Assembly: GCF_024586455.1 (NCBI RefSeq) | Contig: NC_065922.1 | Span: forward strand, 18,968,089-19,032,088 | Reading direction: 5' to 3' | DNA: 64,000 nucleotides | DNA from: Bactrocera neohumeralis | Taxonomy: Eukaryota > Arthropoda > Insecta > Diptera > Tephritidae | Shown: positions 13,863 through 26,700 of the stretch, in pieces | Numbering within the stretch: position 1 is the first letter of the stretch | How the letters are laid out: every line of letters starts with the position of its first letter | Position numbers and translations under genes: made by a program | Notes under the pieces: model-generated | Databases searched by the model: none | What the model saw: the letters and a program-made list of their open reading frames with translations, nothing else | Told to the model about the DNA's origin: nothing

Positions 13863-15300
13863 GGCAACTCTTTTTTAAATTTTTTCTATGTTTATTATTT
13901 CCAAGTCACTTTAAAAAAAAACTTTTCAAACATTATATGTGTGTATTAAGTACATTTCAGTTTTTACGTTTTTTTGATATGCGGCAACTCTGTTTCACAA
14001 GTTCTCAAAATTACAAAGTTCTACCTCGCTTAACAAAAACTTTTGCAAAACTTGTATAAATTAAGCACAAATTTTATAATTTTGTAATTTTCACATTTTT
14101 GAACATCCGGCAACTCCATTCCAAAGTATGTTTAATATCAAGATTTTCGAAAATTTTTTCAAAATTTTAAATTTCCTCAATTTTATTTTTTTATATCGGC
14201 AAGTTTATTTAAATTCTTTTTTTATTTTTGAATTAAAAAAACTAGCTGACTGTTTTCCAACAGCTCTTTTAAACTAAAATATTAAATCCAAATATTATAA
14301 TATTTCCAGGTTTACATTTTCCGATATGCGCACTAATGTTTTAAAAAGTGCTTAAATTCAAAATAGGAAATTTTTTCAATCTAACTTTTTTTATCCATGG
14401 CAACTCTATATAAGAATTGATGAAATTAGACACCTCCATACTACTCTCTACTCTTCAGCCACTTTCTTTGAGTTAAATATGATATTAATATTTTATAATT
14501 TAATTATTTATAGTTGGCAACTCTATTTGAAAACATATCTAAACTATAGATTTTCAAAATTCCGTAGAAAGTATGTTTTGTAAATGAATAAATGCACTTC
14601 AAACCAAATTTTTCGCTATCTTTCTTGTTTGATCGATGGCAACTCTATTTAAAAATTTATCTAATTTAAAAATTTCTTGTTGACTTTCCAGAAGCTTTAC
14701 TTAATCGTATACAAATATATTTAGTTAATATATTTTAATTTTTTTCATTTCCAATTTCTCTATCGGTGGCAACTCTATTCGAAAACATATTGAAATTCTT
14801 GATTTTTCAGAATTTCTTCGAAAGTATATTTTGTGAATTTAGAATTTACATCAAACCAAATTTTTCTCTAACCTCCTTTTTTGATATTTGGCAACTCTGC
14901 CTGGAAATTTATCGAAATTGAAAATTTATTGTTTACTTTCTAGCAGATTTTCTTTGCTATGTCTTTTAATTTAAAATCTTTGTGATAGTAAATTTTTGTA
15001 ATCTTACTTCTTTTGATAGATGGCAACTCTGCTAAAAAATTTATCGAAATTAAATATGTATCCACTTCAGGATAATTTTTCATCCAGTTTTCTGCAATTT
15101 ATTTGTATTTTTTTATTTAGATAAAATATTTGAATTTTTTCAATTTTTAATTTTTTCTATACCCGGCAACTCTATTTCAAAACATGTCTTAATTGAAGAT
15201 TTCCAGAAAAATTTCCGAAATATTATTTCATTTACCCATACATAGCAAAAAACTGTATCTTAATTTACAAGAGCGGTGGCAACTCTATTTAAATATTTGA
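13863..15300. repeat. decayed tandem array, about 12 units of ~120-130 bases sharing GGCAACTC
   Basis: The octamer GGCAACTC occurs at 13863, 13983, 14109, 14399, 14516, 14638, 14768, 14890, 15022, 15165 and 15278, with a degenerate copy at 14198. Most spacings are 113-143 bases. The box is usually extended to GGCAACTCTATTT followed by AAAA and ATCGAAATT-like sequence. Between boxes the units are very AT-rich and diverged. It holds no open frame of note. Confidence 0.85.
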
Positions 15301-16245
15301 GATTTCAAAATTGTGTTCCAAATGATTTCTTAAACTAATATACTTGTATTTAGTGTTTATTTTATACGCACTTAAAATCAATTAAAATTTTTTGGTGAAA
15401 ATAATTTCAATTCAATTTTATCGCATAACATTTCCTGCTTTTATGTCATGCTATTTTTTGAACCACTCAAACTGCAAAATCGCTTTAAGTTCAAAATTCA
15501 ATAAGCAAAAGCGATTACGATCAACGGCGCGATGCGTTTGATATATGAAATAACGGCATTAAGTCATGCTAAAATGGTTTGTGAACAACGCCGCGTACAC
15601 TTGTGGATTTGACAAACATATTTACGCTTAATTACGTATGTATATTGCTAACGCCCCCTGCAAGCGCATGCACTAAATTTGCGGCCCACACACACACTTA
15701 CTTACACCCACAGTGCAGATCTTAAATAGACGCTCAAGCGCAGCTTATACGCAGCTGTTGAGGTGAAGCCATCAATATAATGGCGGCTCAACAATGCGAG
15801 CAAAATGCAAAATGCAAAAAAGGTACGCACAAATGCGCCTACATACCAATATTGAAAGATAAATATATGTACAAATATGTGTATATATATATACTCATAT
15901 ATACCATACAAGTATTTCACATGTGGCGCATAGAATAGTGCACATAAGTATATTTGTGTGTTTGTTTATGTGAAGCGTCTTTAAGTTGCTCGCAAAGTGT
16001 GTGAGACGGATGCAGCGTTCAGTTGACAAAGTCAACCGGCATCTATAACGGTTGTAGGCACTTTTTCACCGTGGCAGACTTTAAAGCCATAACAAGTAGT
16101 TGTAGTAATTCATCAAGAAATGTTGCGTGACAGTTCAATAACCCAAACTGTGGAGAAAAAGTCTATATACTACGTATTAACTGTGTGCTGGCAAGAAAAA
16201 TTATGCGTTATTTAGTGTCTGTGTATTACTACATATATAGCAATT
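15301..16245. other. no gene seen
   Basis: An initiator-like TCAGTT at 16019 is followed at +30 by GGTTGT, a downstream-promoter-like hexamer two bases out of the standard register. It is recorded only as a weak possibility. A TATATATA tract lies at 15883-15905. Confidence 0.3.
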
Positions 16246-16657
16246 CGTCACCTAAAATGCAAAATAACGTAACAGCACTTTTCATAAGTTTACGGGCGAA
16301 GGAAAATTAAAATTTGAGTTTTGGTTATAAAGTGGTTATATATTGGTTATACAATAGTTATATATTGGTTATAAAGTGGTTATATATTGGTTATAAAATG
16401 GTTATATCTGACATTTTATGCTACTTATATGTATGTAATATGATGTAGTAAATCGTAAGGAATAAAATTTGGGTTTTGGTTATAAAGTGGTTATGTATTG
16501 GTTATTCATTGGTTATATATTGGTTATATCTAACAGCGGAAGCTGAAAATTTTATGCTACATACGTATAAGTATGTGATATAATTTAGTGAATCGTAAGC
16601 AATAAACAACTCAATTTCGATTCTTTGATGTTACGTTGTTTGGCATTTTAGGTGACG
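16246..16657. mobile_element. MITE, deletion derivative of the mariner at 5801-6909
   Basis: The ends are inverted repeats: CGTCACCTAAAATGCAAAAT at 16246 and, inverted, CATTTTAGGTGACG ending at 16657, matching over about 29 bases with three mismatches. About 75 bases inside the left end (CACTTTTCATAAGTTTACGG) match the right end of the 5801-6909 mariner, and about 100 bases inside the right end (AATTGAGTTG, TTACGATTCACTAAAT, TATGTAGCATAAAATT) match its other end. The middle is made of repeated GGTTATA units. Confidence 0.85.
16313..16540. repeat. GGTTATA minisatellite inside the MITE
   Basis: More than ten copies of an 11-13 base unit of the form TTGGTTATANANTGGTTATA run in two blocks (about 16318-16405 and 16476-16530). 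The blocks are separated by a duplicated segment containing TATGTATGTAATATGATG and GGAATAAAATTTGGGTTTTGG. The array is internal to the element and not present in the parent mariner. Confidence 0.75.
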
Positions 16658-17446
16658 ATGTATGCCTACAATAAGTACAAAGCACATACTTACAACCAAT
16701 CAATGGAATTATTGCGGTAGCACAGAAATATAAGTAGAAAAAAGACTAAACTAAAAAATATTTTTTCAAGTGTTTTATATTTTTTTTTGTTTTTTCTTTG
16801 ATTTTTTTAATTTTTTTTTATATTTTTTTATTTTTTTTATTTTTTGTTTTCCTTTTTTAATTTCTATATCATTACACTCTTAGCGTTAGTTAAAGGGCAA
16901 ATATGCGCACTATTTTCGAAAATATCAGAATTGTGTAAATTTTGTAAAGTAATTATGGTTAATTAACAGTGCCTGTCACAAGCTCGCCTGTCAGCCGGAC
17001 AGTTACTTTATGCGCTTACATTAAATACAAAGCCATTGCTTGTATTGTGTTGTTGTTTGTAAAGCGTTAGAGCTTAAAAATAGCACTTGTTTGCTAACTA
17101 CTTAGCGGCGTGGTGTTATCGAACCGGCAACCTGGTTTAGTTTTTCGTTTTTGTGTGCGCGTTGACACTTTTCTAATTTAGCAAATCACGCTTAGCGAGT
17201 TTGCGCTTAACAATACAAAAACATAAAAGTAGACGCAAACATATATACATACATATATGCATGTACATTATAACTCACACATACTTAATTATTTTTCACT
17301 CTTTAGCGCGTCTAAATGAAAATATATATATTTACTTTATTTCCTATCAATTTACTGCTAACTTAATCGCATTTATTTATTTATTAATTTAAGTTTATAT
17401 GTTATTTTTGTAATTCCAATATTTTTCTTTTTTTTTGCAATTCCAG

Positions 17447-17709
17447 TTTGCGGCCAACCTGCCGTGCCGCTTAATGCCAAAGTACAGACCATCTCCGGCG
17501 ATGCGGGTTTCATAGAGGCCAAATACGATTGCGATTCCGGTTATGAGCTCTTCGGCCCAAAGTCTATCAGATGTGATCCGCGGTCTGGTTGGGAGCGTGA
17601 GTTGCCATTTTGTGGCACGAATGTGGCTTATCGCAAGCCGGTCAATCAGAGTTCATATACGCGTGCGGGACCGGCGAATTACGCCAACGATGGCAAGCCG
17701 GGGAATAAG
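17447..17709 (+). CDS. fw: fw exon a: first CCP and start of F5/8C domain
   Basis: The acceptor is a T-rich tract ending in TTCCAG at 17446. The donor is AAG|GTAAAT at 17710. Two bases complete a codon from the missing upstream exon (phase 1 entry), then CGQPAVPLNAKV begins a sushi domain with its four cysteines and the tryptophan of RSGWERELPFC. The exon continues into the fucolectin-type domain (NVAYRKPVNQSSYTR, then DGKPGNK), and it ends on a whole codon. The open frame upstream of 17447 is not coding; it is intronic pyrimidine tract. Confidence 0.9.
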
Positions 17710-20700
17710 GTAAATGTTGATAAAATATAAAATGATTTTATTGGTGATTAATTAGATTATTTTTGAAATCAATACTTGAAGGAATTTTGTTTTAAAAACT
17801 CATATTATTAAAAGCTATCGAGACTAAGTCACAGCAGTTGTTTCAGATGAGTTGATTTATCATCAAAAAAATCATCAAAAAAATCAAAAATGATTTTATT
17901 ATCCCTTACGATTCAGTACATCGTATTACATACATACATATATAATATGTAGCATAAAATCAGCTACATATACATATGTCAGATTTAACCAATTCATAAC
18001 CAATAACATAAACCGAAAGCTAACCACTTTCCTTTTTTCCTCTTTATTGAGTCCTAGCATTCAATTTCTAATAAAAGTAAAGTATAAGCATTATCTTCCA
18101 AAGGCGAATAAACTATTTTGTCATATTGACAATCCAATGGACCGAAAATAAAAATAAAACTTGTATATCAAACACACTAAAACAGGTTTTACGGATCTAT
18201 TTTTTGAGACCGTAACACTATTTTACTAAAATTACAGGGACTCTGACTACAGATCTTAAGAGTATTATTATTGAGAGTCATCAGCAATCTTACGAGTCTT
18301 TCGCCTCAATTAAAAAAATTCAATGTATATTTCGACTTGGATCATAACCTCACTGTTTCTACCAAACCTTTCCTGAATCAAAAATGTAGTTAACCTAAAA
18401 TAGAACTCCTCGTAACAAAATTTGTATGGAAATGGTTTTGGATTGTTGGTTTTCTAATATTTGAACGATTATTTAAGAAAAACACGTAAAATATACAAAG
18501 TATTTCTTATCTCAAATTATAATACTTTTCCATGACTCTGACAATTTGTGGTATCCATGCTAAAAGAGTTGCACTGACTTGACAGCCAAGAATGAATCAT
18601 CAGATATTGGCTTCTAATGTGAACCATAATATATTACAGTCAGTCCGTTTTGAATCGACCGAAATAAAAAGAGCAAGATTTGGACTATAAGGGGTGTGGG
18701 CTGGGAATCCGCTGTTTCTCAAATACTTCTTAACCGGTCTGCCACATGAGGCCGAGCGCTGTCACGATGGAAAATTAATAGTTCCTGTCTAGTAACAAGT
18801 TCCAGGTATTTTTCGACAACCGCTCGTTTCAATTTAGTGAGTGATTACCGATAGCGTTCCAAGTTAGTGCTATCACAAGGTTCTAAATGGTGATCCATTC
18901 GGGGTTCCCTACTTTTTTTAACGAACCTCAAAAACTTCAAATTTAAACGGGAATGTTTACTATTGGCGTAAATCTTTCCACGATGAAATGCCAAACGATA
19001 CTGAACAAAAATAACATCATAGCTTGACACGAATGACGCGTGATTTGCCAAAAAAGCGCTTTTGAATAAAATACTTCTGCTTGAATCACCCGTTAGAAGC
19101 TCAGCAGAGCATACCTTGTAGTCTTGCCCTCGCCGCATATTTGGCTTTGGTTGCCTATGTTTCAGATATGATTCTTTGCGTTTAGAGTTCTCCTAATGGA
19201 CCCATTTTTCATCATCAGTCACAATCCGATGCATGGAAAAACGTCTTTCAACGTCTCTTGACTTCAAGTCATATGACATCCAATTTCTTTGCTTTTAAAT
19301 GTATCTGGCTGCTTTTAAAGATATTTCAATTTCATGTCATATTCAAATTTTTTTTGCTTCGCAAGATATTATTCGTCTTCCAAGCCATAATCATGACATA
19401 TGTATACTGAAAAATACGCACAAGAACATACATCTCTTGTTCGGAAAACTAGAATAATGGAATAATAATCAAGTTTAGTCATCTTTTGGTAAACTGCATA
19501 AATCCACATATTAGCCTAATAGGTTAGGTTAAGTTGGGTAAATGAGCTGATTTCTCGTGAGTCCACGAATAAACCCACTTAGACTGCTTGAGACGCCTGT
19601 CCGTTGAGATCTCAGAGCTCGTAAGTATGAAGAATTAGAAAGAATGATGTGTCAAAGAGACCTTCGCATTTTGACAAACCGCCTAGGGTCTTTTACAATT
19701 TTATTGAAAATATGACAACTGAGATGCTTCAACTTTAGTTTGGTAAAAGTTGGACAGTGGAGAATAAAAGGTCTAGATTCCACCTCATCTTCCTCCTTTA
19801 AATCTTTAGCCTCACAGTGTGAGTGCCAATGGAAACAGTGTCCAGTTAGAACGCCCATCATTGCGGCGATGTGGGTTTTGCTAAGAGCTCTGGTTCAAAA
19901 AGTTTTTGCAACGATACAAGTGCTGCTTTCTGACCAATGCTTATCACCTAAGTTCGACGAAACTGGAGGACCAGTGCAAAGTAGATCAAATCGTTTAAAT
20001 TTTGAGCTTTAACAACTATCTAAAATGCAGAGTTTCCTAAAACATATTGAGTCCTCAGTATCATTTTTGTTCAGAGATTGAAATTTGGTTTTTATAAATT
20101 ATTTAAAGATACTGTCTATATTGAAATTTATCAATAGTTTTATTTCGTTAAACCTCATCTTTCAAAAATCTATCATTCATAAACGCTATTACTCCAACTT
20201 ACAGAACCCCGATGGCCAACAGTGTTCCGAAACGCAGAAAGAACCTTCACCCTGGTGGCGCGTTGATCTGCTGGCACCACAAGCTGTGCGCGTAGTGCGC
20301 ATCACCACACGTGGCTGCTGCGGCCACCAGCCTTTGCAGGATCTCGAGATACGTGTTGGCAATAGCAGCGCCGATCTACAACGTAATCCACTCTGCGCCT
20401 GGTATCCAGGCACTGTGGAGGAGGGCATTACGAAAACATTCTCCTGTGCGCGTCCACTCATCGGCCAATATGTGGCCATACAATTGGTGGGTGTGGAGGG
20501 CAGTTTGAGCTTGTGCGAAGTGGAAGTCTTCACCAACGATGAATTCTCCGTCGATCGCTGTCTCAGCCCCAATCTGAGTGTGGACACAGTGCTGACGACA
20601 TTCTCGAAGACTTGCTACGAATTTCATGTGACGAAGGGTGAGAATTTCGAGAAGGCGCAGCAGATGTGTGAAGCAACGGGTGAGTACGGTAGATGAGGGG

Positions 20701-23700
20701 TCGTAGGAGTATTGTTTTATTAATTAGCAAGAATTTGTTGCGACTTTTTATTATCTTTCTGTGCTTATTCTTACTTATCTTGCCTCTTTTTTACTGTTTT
20801 TAGGTGGCAATTTGGTGCACGATTTTCGTGGTGCCGCCAACGATTATATACTCGCCGAATTGGAACGCCGCAAATCCGAACTGAAGACACAGCTGGTGTG
20901 GATTGGTGCGCAAAAAGAACCCGGCATTACTTCGCGCACCTGGAAATGGGTTAACGGTAAGACATAGGTGTTGATTAAACCTTAATTTATTGAGTTGCGA
21001 ATTTCACTGACGGAAACATGGACGTATTTTCGACGGCGTGTTTTCTGCAATTAACAACAAAATTGAAAGAAAAACATGCAAAAAAATCTGAAAATATAAT
21101 ATTTTACATCCAACCAGTTAAAAATACTTTAACTGTCACGAATTGTGTAAATTCGCCGAAATGAAAATTTATTATGCTGTTGTTGTGTTGTTATGTCTCT
21201 TCGCGCTTGCGCGTTTCATTCGCCAGCACTCATTTTTCTTTTAGTGTTATTTTTTTTATTTTATTGAAGTAATGAATATTTCATTTGTTTAAACTTTTGT
21301 GCCATAAAAAACCGGTTCCATTTTATTGTGATCTGCATGCAGACTCGCGCCTTAAAAGAGAACTCGACTTGCAGTTCTGTGTGGTTTTTGTTTTTGTTTT
21401 TGTTTCGATAGTTAGTAGCGCCATTAGACCAGTTTAATTAAATAAGTCCGCCTTTATGGCGAAAAACCTTGTACGCCTTACGAAAGTCAACAGTCCGGTG
21501 GCGTTGTTGGTCAATGGATCGCAAAGACATTAGGCGATCAATCATACACGGGGGAATGGCAGGCGGAAAAATTATGAAAAGGCTTTATATGCATATATTG
21601 ATCTATATAATAAACTAATATTGAAGTTCAATGTTATTTTTGGTATGGGTAATAGCTGATTGCTATTGTAATGTGTAGTTACTTTACTTGGTTTAAATAG
21701 TTGACAAATTATTTCAATGATACTATAAAGAATTTTAGTAGTTTTCGAATGAAGTTAAACTTGAAAAGTAAAAAAAAAATATGTGCTACATATGGCAGCC
21801 TTTTCCTAGAGGAATATCTGTCAAACCAACTGCCAAAATTGGCACAAATGTAAAACTTTTACGTTCAGTATAATTTGGAAATGGGCAATTAAATATATTT
21901 CTATCTAAATGGGTACATAATTGCTATATGTAATTGAGGTACCAAAAATCCAGCCGAAACCATTTAAGTTAAATGCAGAACAAAGTCAAAACCTAAAAAC
22001 AACAAGATAGACCTCCTTAAATGCAGTCGCGGTAGCTATTTGCCAGATATTACGAGTCATAAAAATTTTCTTTCAAAGTCCTTTTTACTTTTTGGAATAT
22101 AAAATTCAAAAATAACAGCTCACATAATCAACAAATAAGCTTTTTGTGAAGTCTTCGACTAACGAGTGATTTATGGCACATGGTCTACTAAATAAACGTC
22201 GCAGTTGCTAAATATAATGAGCATTTCTTTAGATGTGGTTTCAAGAAGAAATAAAATACCTATAACTTATTGATATGGTCAAGAATTTAGCTTTTGTTAT
22301 AGATATAAGTGTCCGCCATTACGTTTTAAAAATGAATTCGGGCAACTGACCTCCATGGCTGACTCATATACAAGTAAATACCAGCCGAGAACAATCATTT
22401 TTTGTAGCAATTGGGGCTGTATGCCAGAAACGCCACGCCGAATATTCTTCTGCAAGGTCACAATAAACACTCCAGCGGTAATCAATCACACGATCTTGGA
22501 GGCCAGCTACAGGCTTTCTATGCCTGAATTGCATGTAGCGCCCACTTGTTGTAACCAAAAGTCGCCCACAAGAACATTATCCAATTCAGGTGCGAAAAAG
22601 TCATTAGTCATGTAACAATCTCCATTAACTATAACATTATAGACGGCTTTGTTTTGAAGAAATATGGATTAATGATTTTATCTGCCCATAGAACAACCAA
22701 ATAGTGAATTTTTGAGGATGTAACAGCGACTTAACAAAGGCTTGTGGATTATTATCACGTCACTTAACCCAAAATTGGGTTTTATCACTAAAAAAATGTT
22801 CTTTTGCAACTTGGGATCGATAGCCATCTCATTTTAGGCCCATTCACTGAACGTTTAACGCGTTTGATGGTTGTTCTGTTTCAATTTTGGAACGAGTCAG
22901 ATTATAATAGGTTGTCAAAAAAGTCTTGCGGTATTTTCGCTAGTTGGCGCTGAAAGCGCATAGTTCTAATTTTATTCGTCGCATCGGGTCATGCTATACC
23001 TTTTTGGAAAGCTCATTTCACGCGCTAACTTCGCCCGTCGTCGAAAATTGAGATAAAATAGCTGAATTGGTCGAAAGAGACCGGCATTGTAGCAGCCGTA
23101 GCATCGGTCAAGAGCTGGGCATGAGTCATCAAAAATTCATTTCAATTTCAATAAAAAAAAAATCAATAAAAATACCGCAAGACTTTTTTGACAACCCATT
23201 ATATGCTCGCAAACTAAGACCCTTCAGAGTAACGTGGTTCGATATCAATCCATAATTGCTTGAATTCTGACTCTGCTCTGATACAAACCCAACCTATACT
23301 TTGCTAATAAATTTGCATAACGTGCAAGCATTGGTCCGAAGTAAGTTTGTTTATATAAAATGAATAAAGCAATATAAAAACTAAGTTTAAATCAAATAAC
23401 AGCTGTCAAAAATACCAAGGTATTTCCACATTGAAAACCAGAAGTCTAGAGAAAGCAACCTTATGACCATTTCATTCCTTGTCGCATATTTACAAATAGT
23501 TGAGTCATCTTATTCCAATTTTATGTGGAAAAGTCTTGAAAAAATGGAGTAGAAACCGAAGAAAATATCCTAAAATTTGTAGACGAACAAAACATATAAA
23601 ACATATACATATATGTATACACCTATAGTTTAAGATATGAAAATATAGCGCTTTCATAAGACATGTATATTTTAAAGAGCCTATAAATATTATAACTGGA

Positions 23701-26700
23701 ACGAATAATTCAAGGAATATTTTCCGAAAAAGAACGATTGCTAGTCTTATTCCCTGACTTAAGACTACATCGCAATATCCACATGTAGCTTCAGGAAGGG
23801 AGGCAGCCACTTTGGAACAACATTGTTAGCGACTATTATGTTGAGCTAGAAAAGCTAAAACTTTCAATATCAAAAGATCAATCAAACTAAATGATTCGTT
23901 AACTGAGAGTCTCGAAGGTTGTTTTATAAAGTTTTGTTTTTAGATTAAAGTTATCGGACTTAAGAAAATAATTTCCTCACTTATTATTATTTTTTAACTT
24001 TTCGAGTTTTCTAAAGAACAGTTTCCTAAGTTTTTAGAATTTTTCTTTACAACCACTTATTTTATGGGAAGTTTTTTGCGTCTAAAATACTTACTATGTC
24101 AATGTCGTCGTATATCTCGTACAGCTCATCGTTACATCGAATGCGATATTCGCCGTGGCCAATGCGCAAGCCATAAATCTTTCGCAGAACTTTTCTCTCA
24201 AAAACTCGTAACGTCGACTCATCGGTTGTTGTCATCGTCCAAGCCTCTGCACCATATAGCAGGAAGGGAATTATGAGCGACTTATAGAGTTTGGCTTTTG
24301 TTCGTCGAGAGAGGACTTTCCTTTTCAATTGCCTACTCAGTCCGAAGTAGCACCTGTTGGCAAGAGCAATCCTGCGTTGGATTTCCAGGCTGGCACGTAG
24401 TCCTTATTTCGTTTGCCATGGTCTTCATCAAAAGGGGGGTCTCTCATCCGAGGCTTGTTGCTTCCTTTCATTGGGGGTGCTTTTTTTTACGTGGCGGGTC
24501 CCAAACCAAGCGCACAACCCTTTGTAGGGGATATTTCGCCTTTTCACTTAAGCTCGCCTTCAAACGGATGTCCTTAGGCTACCCAGAGGATACTTGATAC
24601 TTATTGATTATTGCTGTAAAATTGAATGTTTTTTTGAGTCAGGCTAGATTTAAATTAATTTTGGCTAACTGAATAGGTACTTCAACTTTATTGTTTATAC
24701 TACTATAGACCAGAACAGATAATTTTTGAAAGCAAACAAAATCATAGTCGGTTGAAACCCATTTTAAATGAAAGATAAAATAACAAAAATTAAAAAAATA
24801 AAAATAATTTACGCGCTATCTAAACTTAGAAAAGGTAAGGGAGGGGCGTGAGAGCATTTTTAAGGATTAAAAATGGTTTGGCTCGCTTTCGGGCAAAGCT
24901 ACGAGTCCTACAGGAAAAATGTTATATGGCAAAGTGGTAGGTAATAAAAGAATCAAAGACTCTTATTTAACACCGTTTCCAAATTTTGAGATTAATTTAT
25001 GTAAAAAACTGAAATATTCAAGTTTTATCTTTTTATCTTGTACAAAAAGAATTTGTTTCACAAAATTTGGTGTAAATTTTTTTTCTTATGTCCCGAACAC
25101 TAAATTTTTTTATTAAAAATATTAAGGAAGAAATCTTATTTAGAGGTTTTCGGAAAAAACTCTTATTTTCAATCAAAATTTTTTTTTGATAAAATATCAG
25201 AATTCTTTTTTATGTCAATGAGCTTTATATTATTTGAGATCCCTACTTTCTGATAGTATAAAATAGGCATACATTGCTATAATAAATTCTATCAGAAATT
25301 ACAAATAAAGTTGTGATCTTTTGGAAGCAAATTTTAAATTTTAGTTCAGTTATAGTGTCGAGCTAATGAGACCAAAACTCGGATATATATATACTATATA
25401 TATAAATATTTCACCAAGTTGCATTTAGAAAATATTTTCTTTCCAACATTTTTCCAATATATTTTTGGGTGTCTTCGCTGTTGTGAAAAAACATTTGTAT
25501 ACAATGAGCGCTGGCGAAACTAAAATGACCATATACAATGTATTATACATACATATGTATTATACCTAGTGCAAGTCTCTATGAAAGTGGCATTGAAAAC
25601 CAATGTTGATGACCAAAATTTCATACAAATTCGACACAACAACCGGCTGCGCCAAACAAAGGCACAGTAACAACAAAAGCGCACAAAAACAATAAAAAGC
25701 GAAAACCAATATTATAAATATTTTAATGACATGTAAAAATATTTGCTTGAGCGCATAGAAAATCCAGTTAAAGCAACAACAAAATGCAGACAGTGTGCGC
25801 TAAAAGGAAAAGGCCAACTTTTATTGAATGCCATGCTAACTATAAGGGGCGTGATTAATGCCACAAGACCTGGCATACACACATGCACATATGTGTGTTT
25901 AGTAATTGTTGTATGCAAATGCAGTTGGCCAAGGCGTCCATACTTGGTCAACGGTAAAATGTTCTTTGAAAAACGAAAGTCTTTTGCGTGCCACGCCGCA
26001 TTTTAATTAAGCATTTTCTATGCATTGTTGTTGGAAAAAGTGAGATTAAGCACAATTAATTATATAAGCTTAGACAGTGTTGGTGTAATGGCATATTTTA
26101 AGGCGGGCTAACAAGTGTGTGCCTGCAAAGCCGCAATGCGACGAGCGTTAGGCGCGCTTTATGACCTTGCAGCATTGCAAATTTTCAACTAAATTATAAA
26201 TGTTATTGTGTAACGGTGTTTAATAAATACAAAACTTGCAGGTGAAGTGGTGCAGAAACCGGCCTGGGGCAAAGATCAGCCCAACAACTACAATGGCGAG
26301 CAGAATTGTGTGGTGCTGGATGGCGGGCGCAACTGGCTGTGGAACGATGTGGGCTGCAATTTGGACTACCTGCACTTCATATGTCAGCATTGTGAGTGTT
26401 TGTTGCAAAAACTGCTTGTTGTTGTAATGCAGTGGTGCTTAATTGCTGCCTAATTGCTTGCCTTTCTATTTTACTCAACTTTACTCAAACTCTATCGCCA
26501 TCCCACACTAACTTTCTCACTCCCTCTTCCACATTTATGCAGCGCCCCTTTCCTGCGGCTCGCCGGACTCACAGCAGAACACTACAGTTATCGGCCGCAA
26601 CTACACCTTGGGCAACACAATCATATACGAGTGTCCGAAGGGCCATTCGCTGCTCGGCGATGCAGAGCGCACTTGTCGCGCGGACGGCACTTGGGGCGGA

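Noticed and set aside
13863..15300. CRISPR-like array
   Set aside because: Repeat core is only 8 bases, spacing is irregular and over 110 bases, and the host is a eukaryote.
16019..16055. Initiator plus downstream-promoter-like hexamer
   Set aside because: Spacing is two bases off the strict requirement and no donor or ORF follows in a plausible place.
20189..20587. 132-codon reverse frame over fw exon b
   Set aside because: Antisense shadow of the GC-richer F5/8C exon; the forward frame has domain and splice support.
26396..26542. Open frame running on from the fw lectin exon
   Set aside because: It is intron read-through; consensus donor at 26392 and acceptor at 26542 join the lectin exon to the next CCP.
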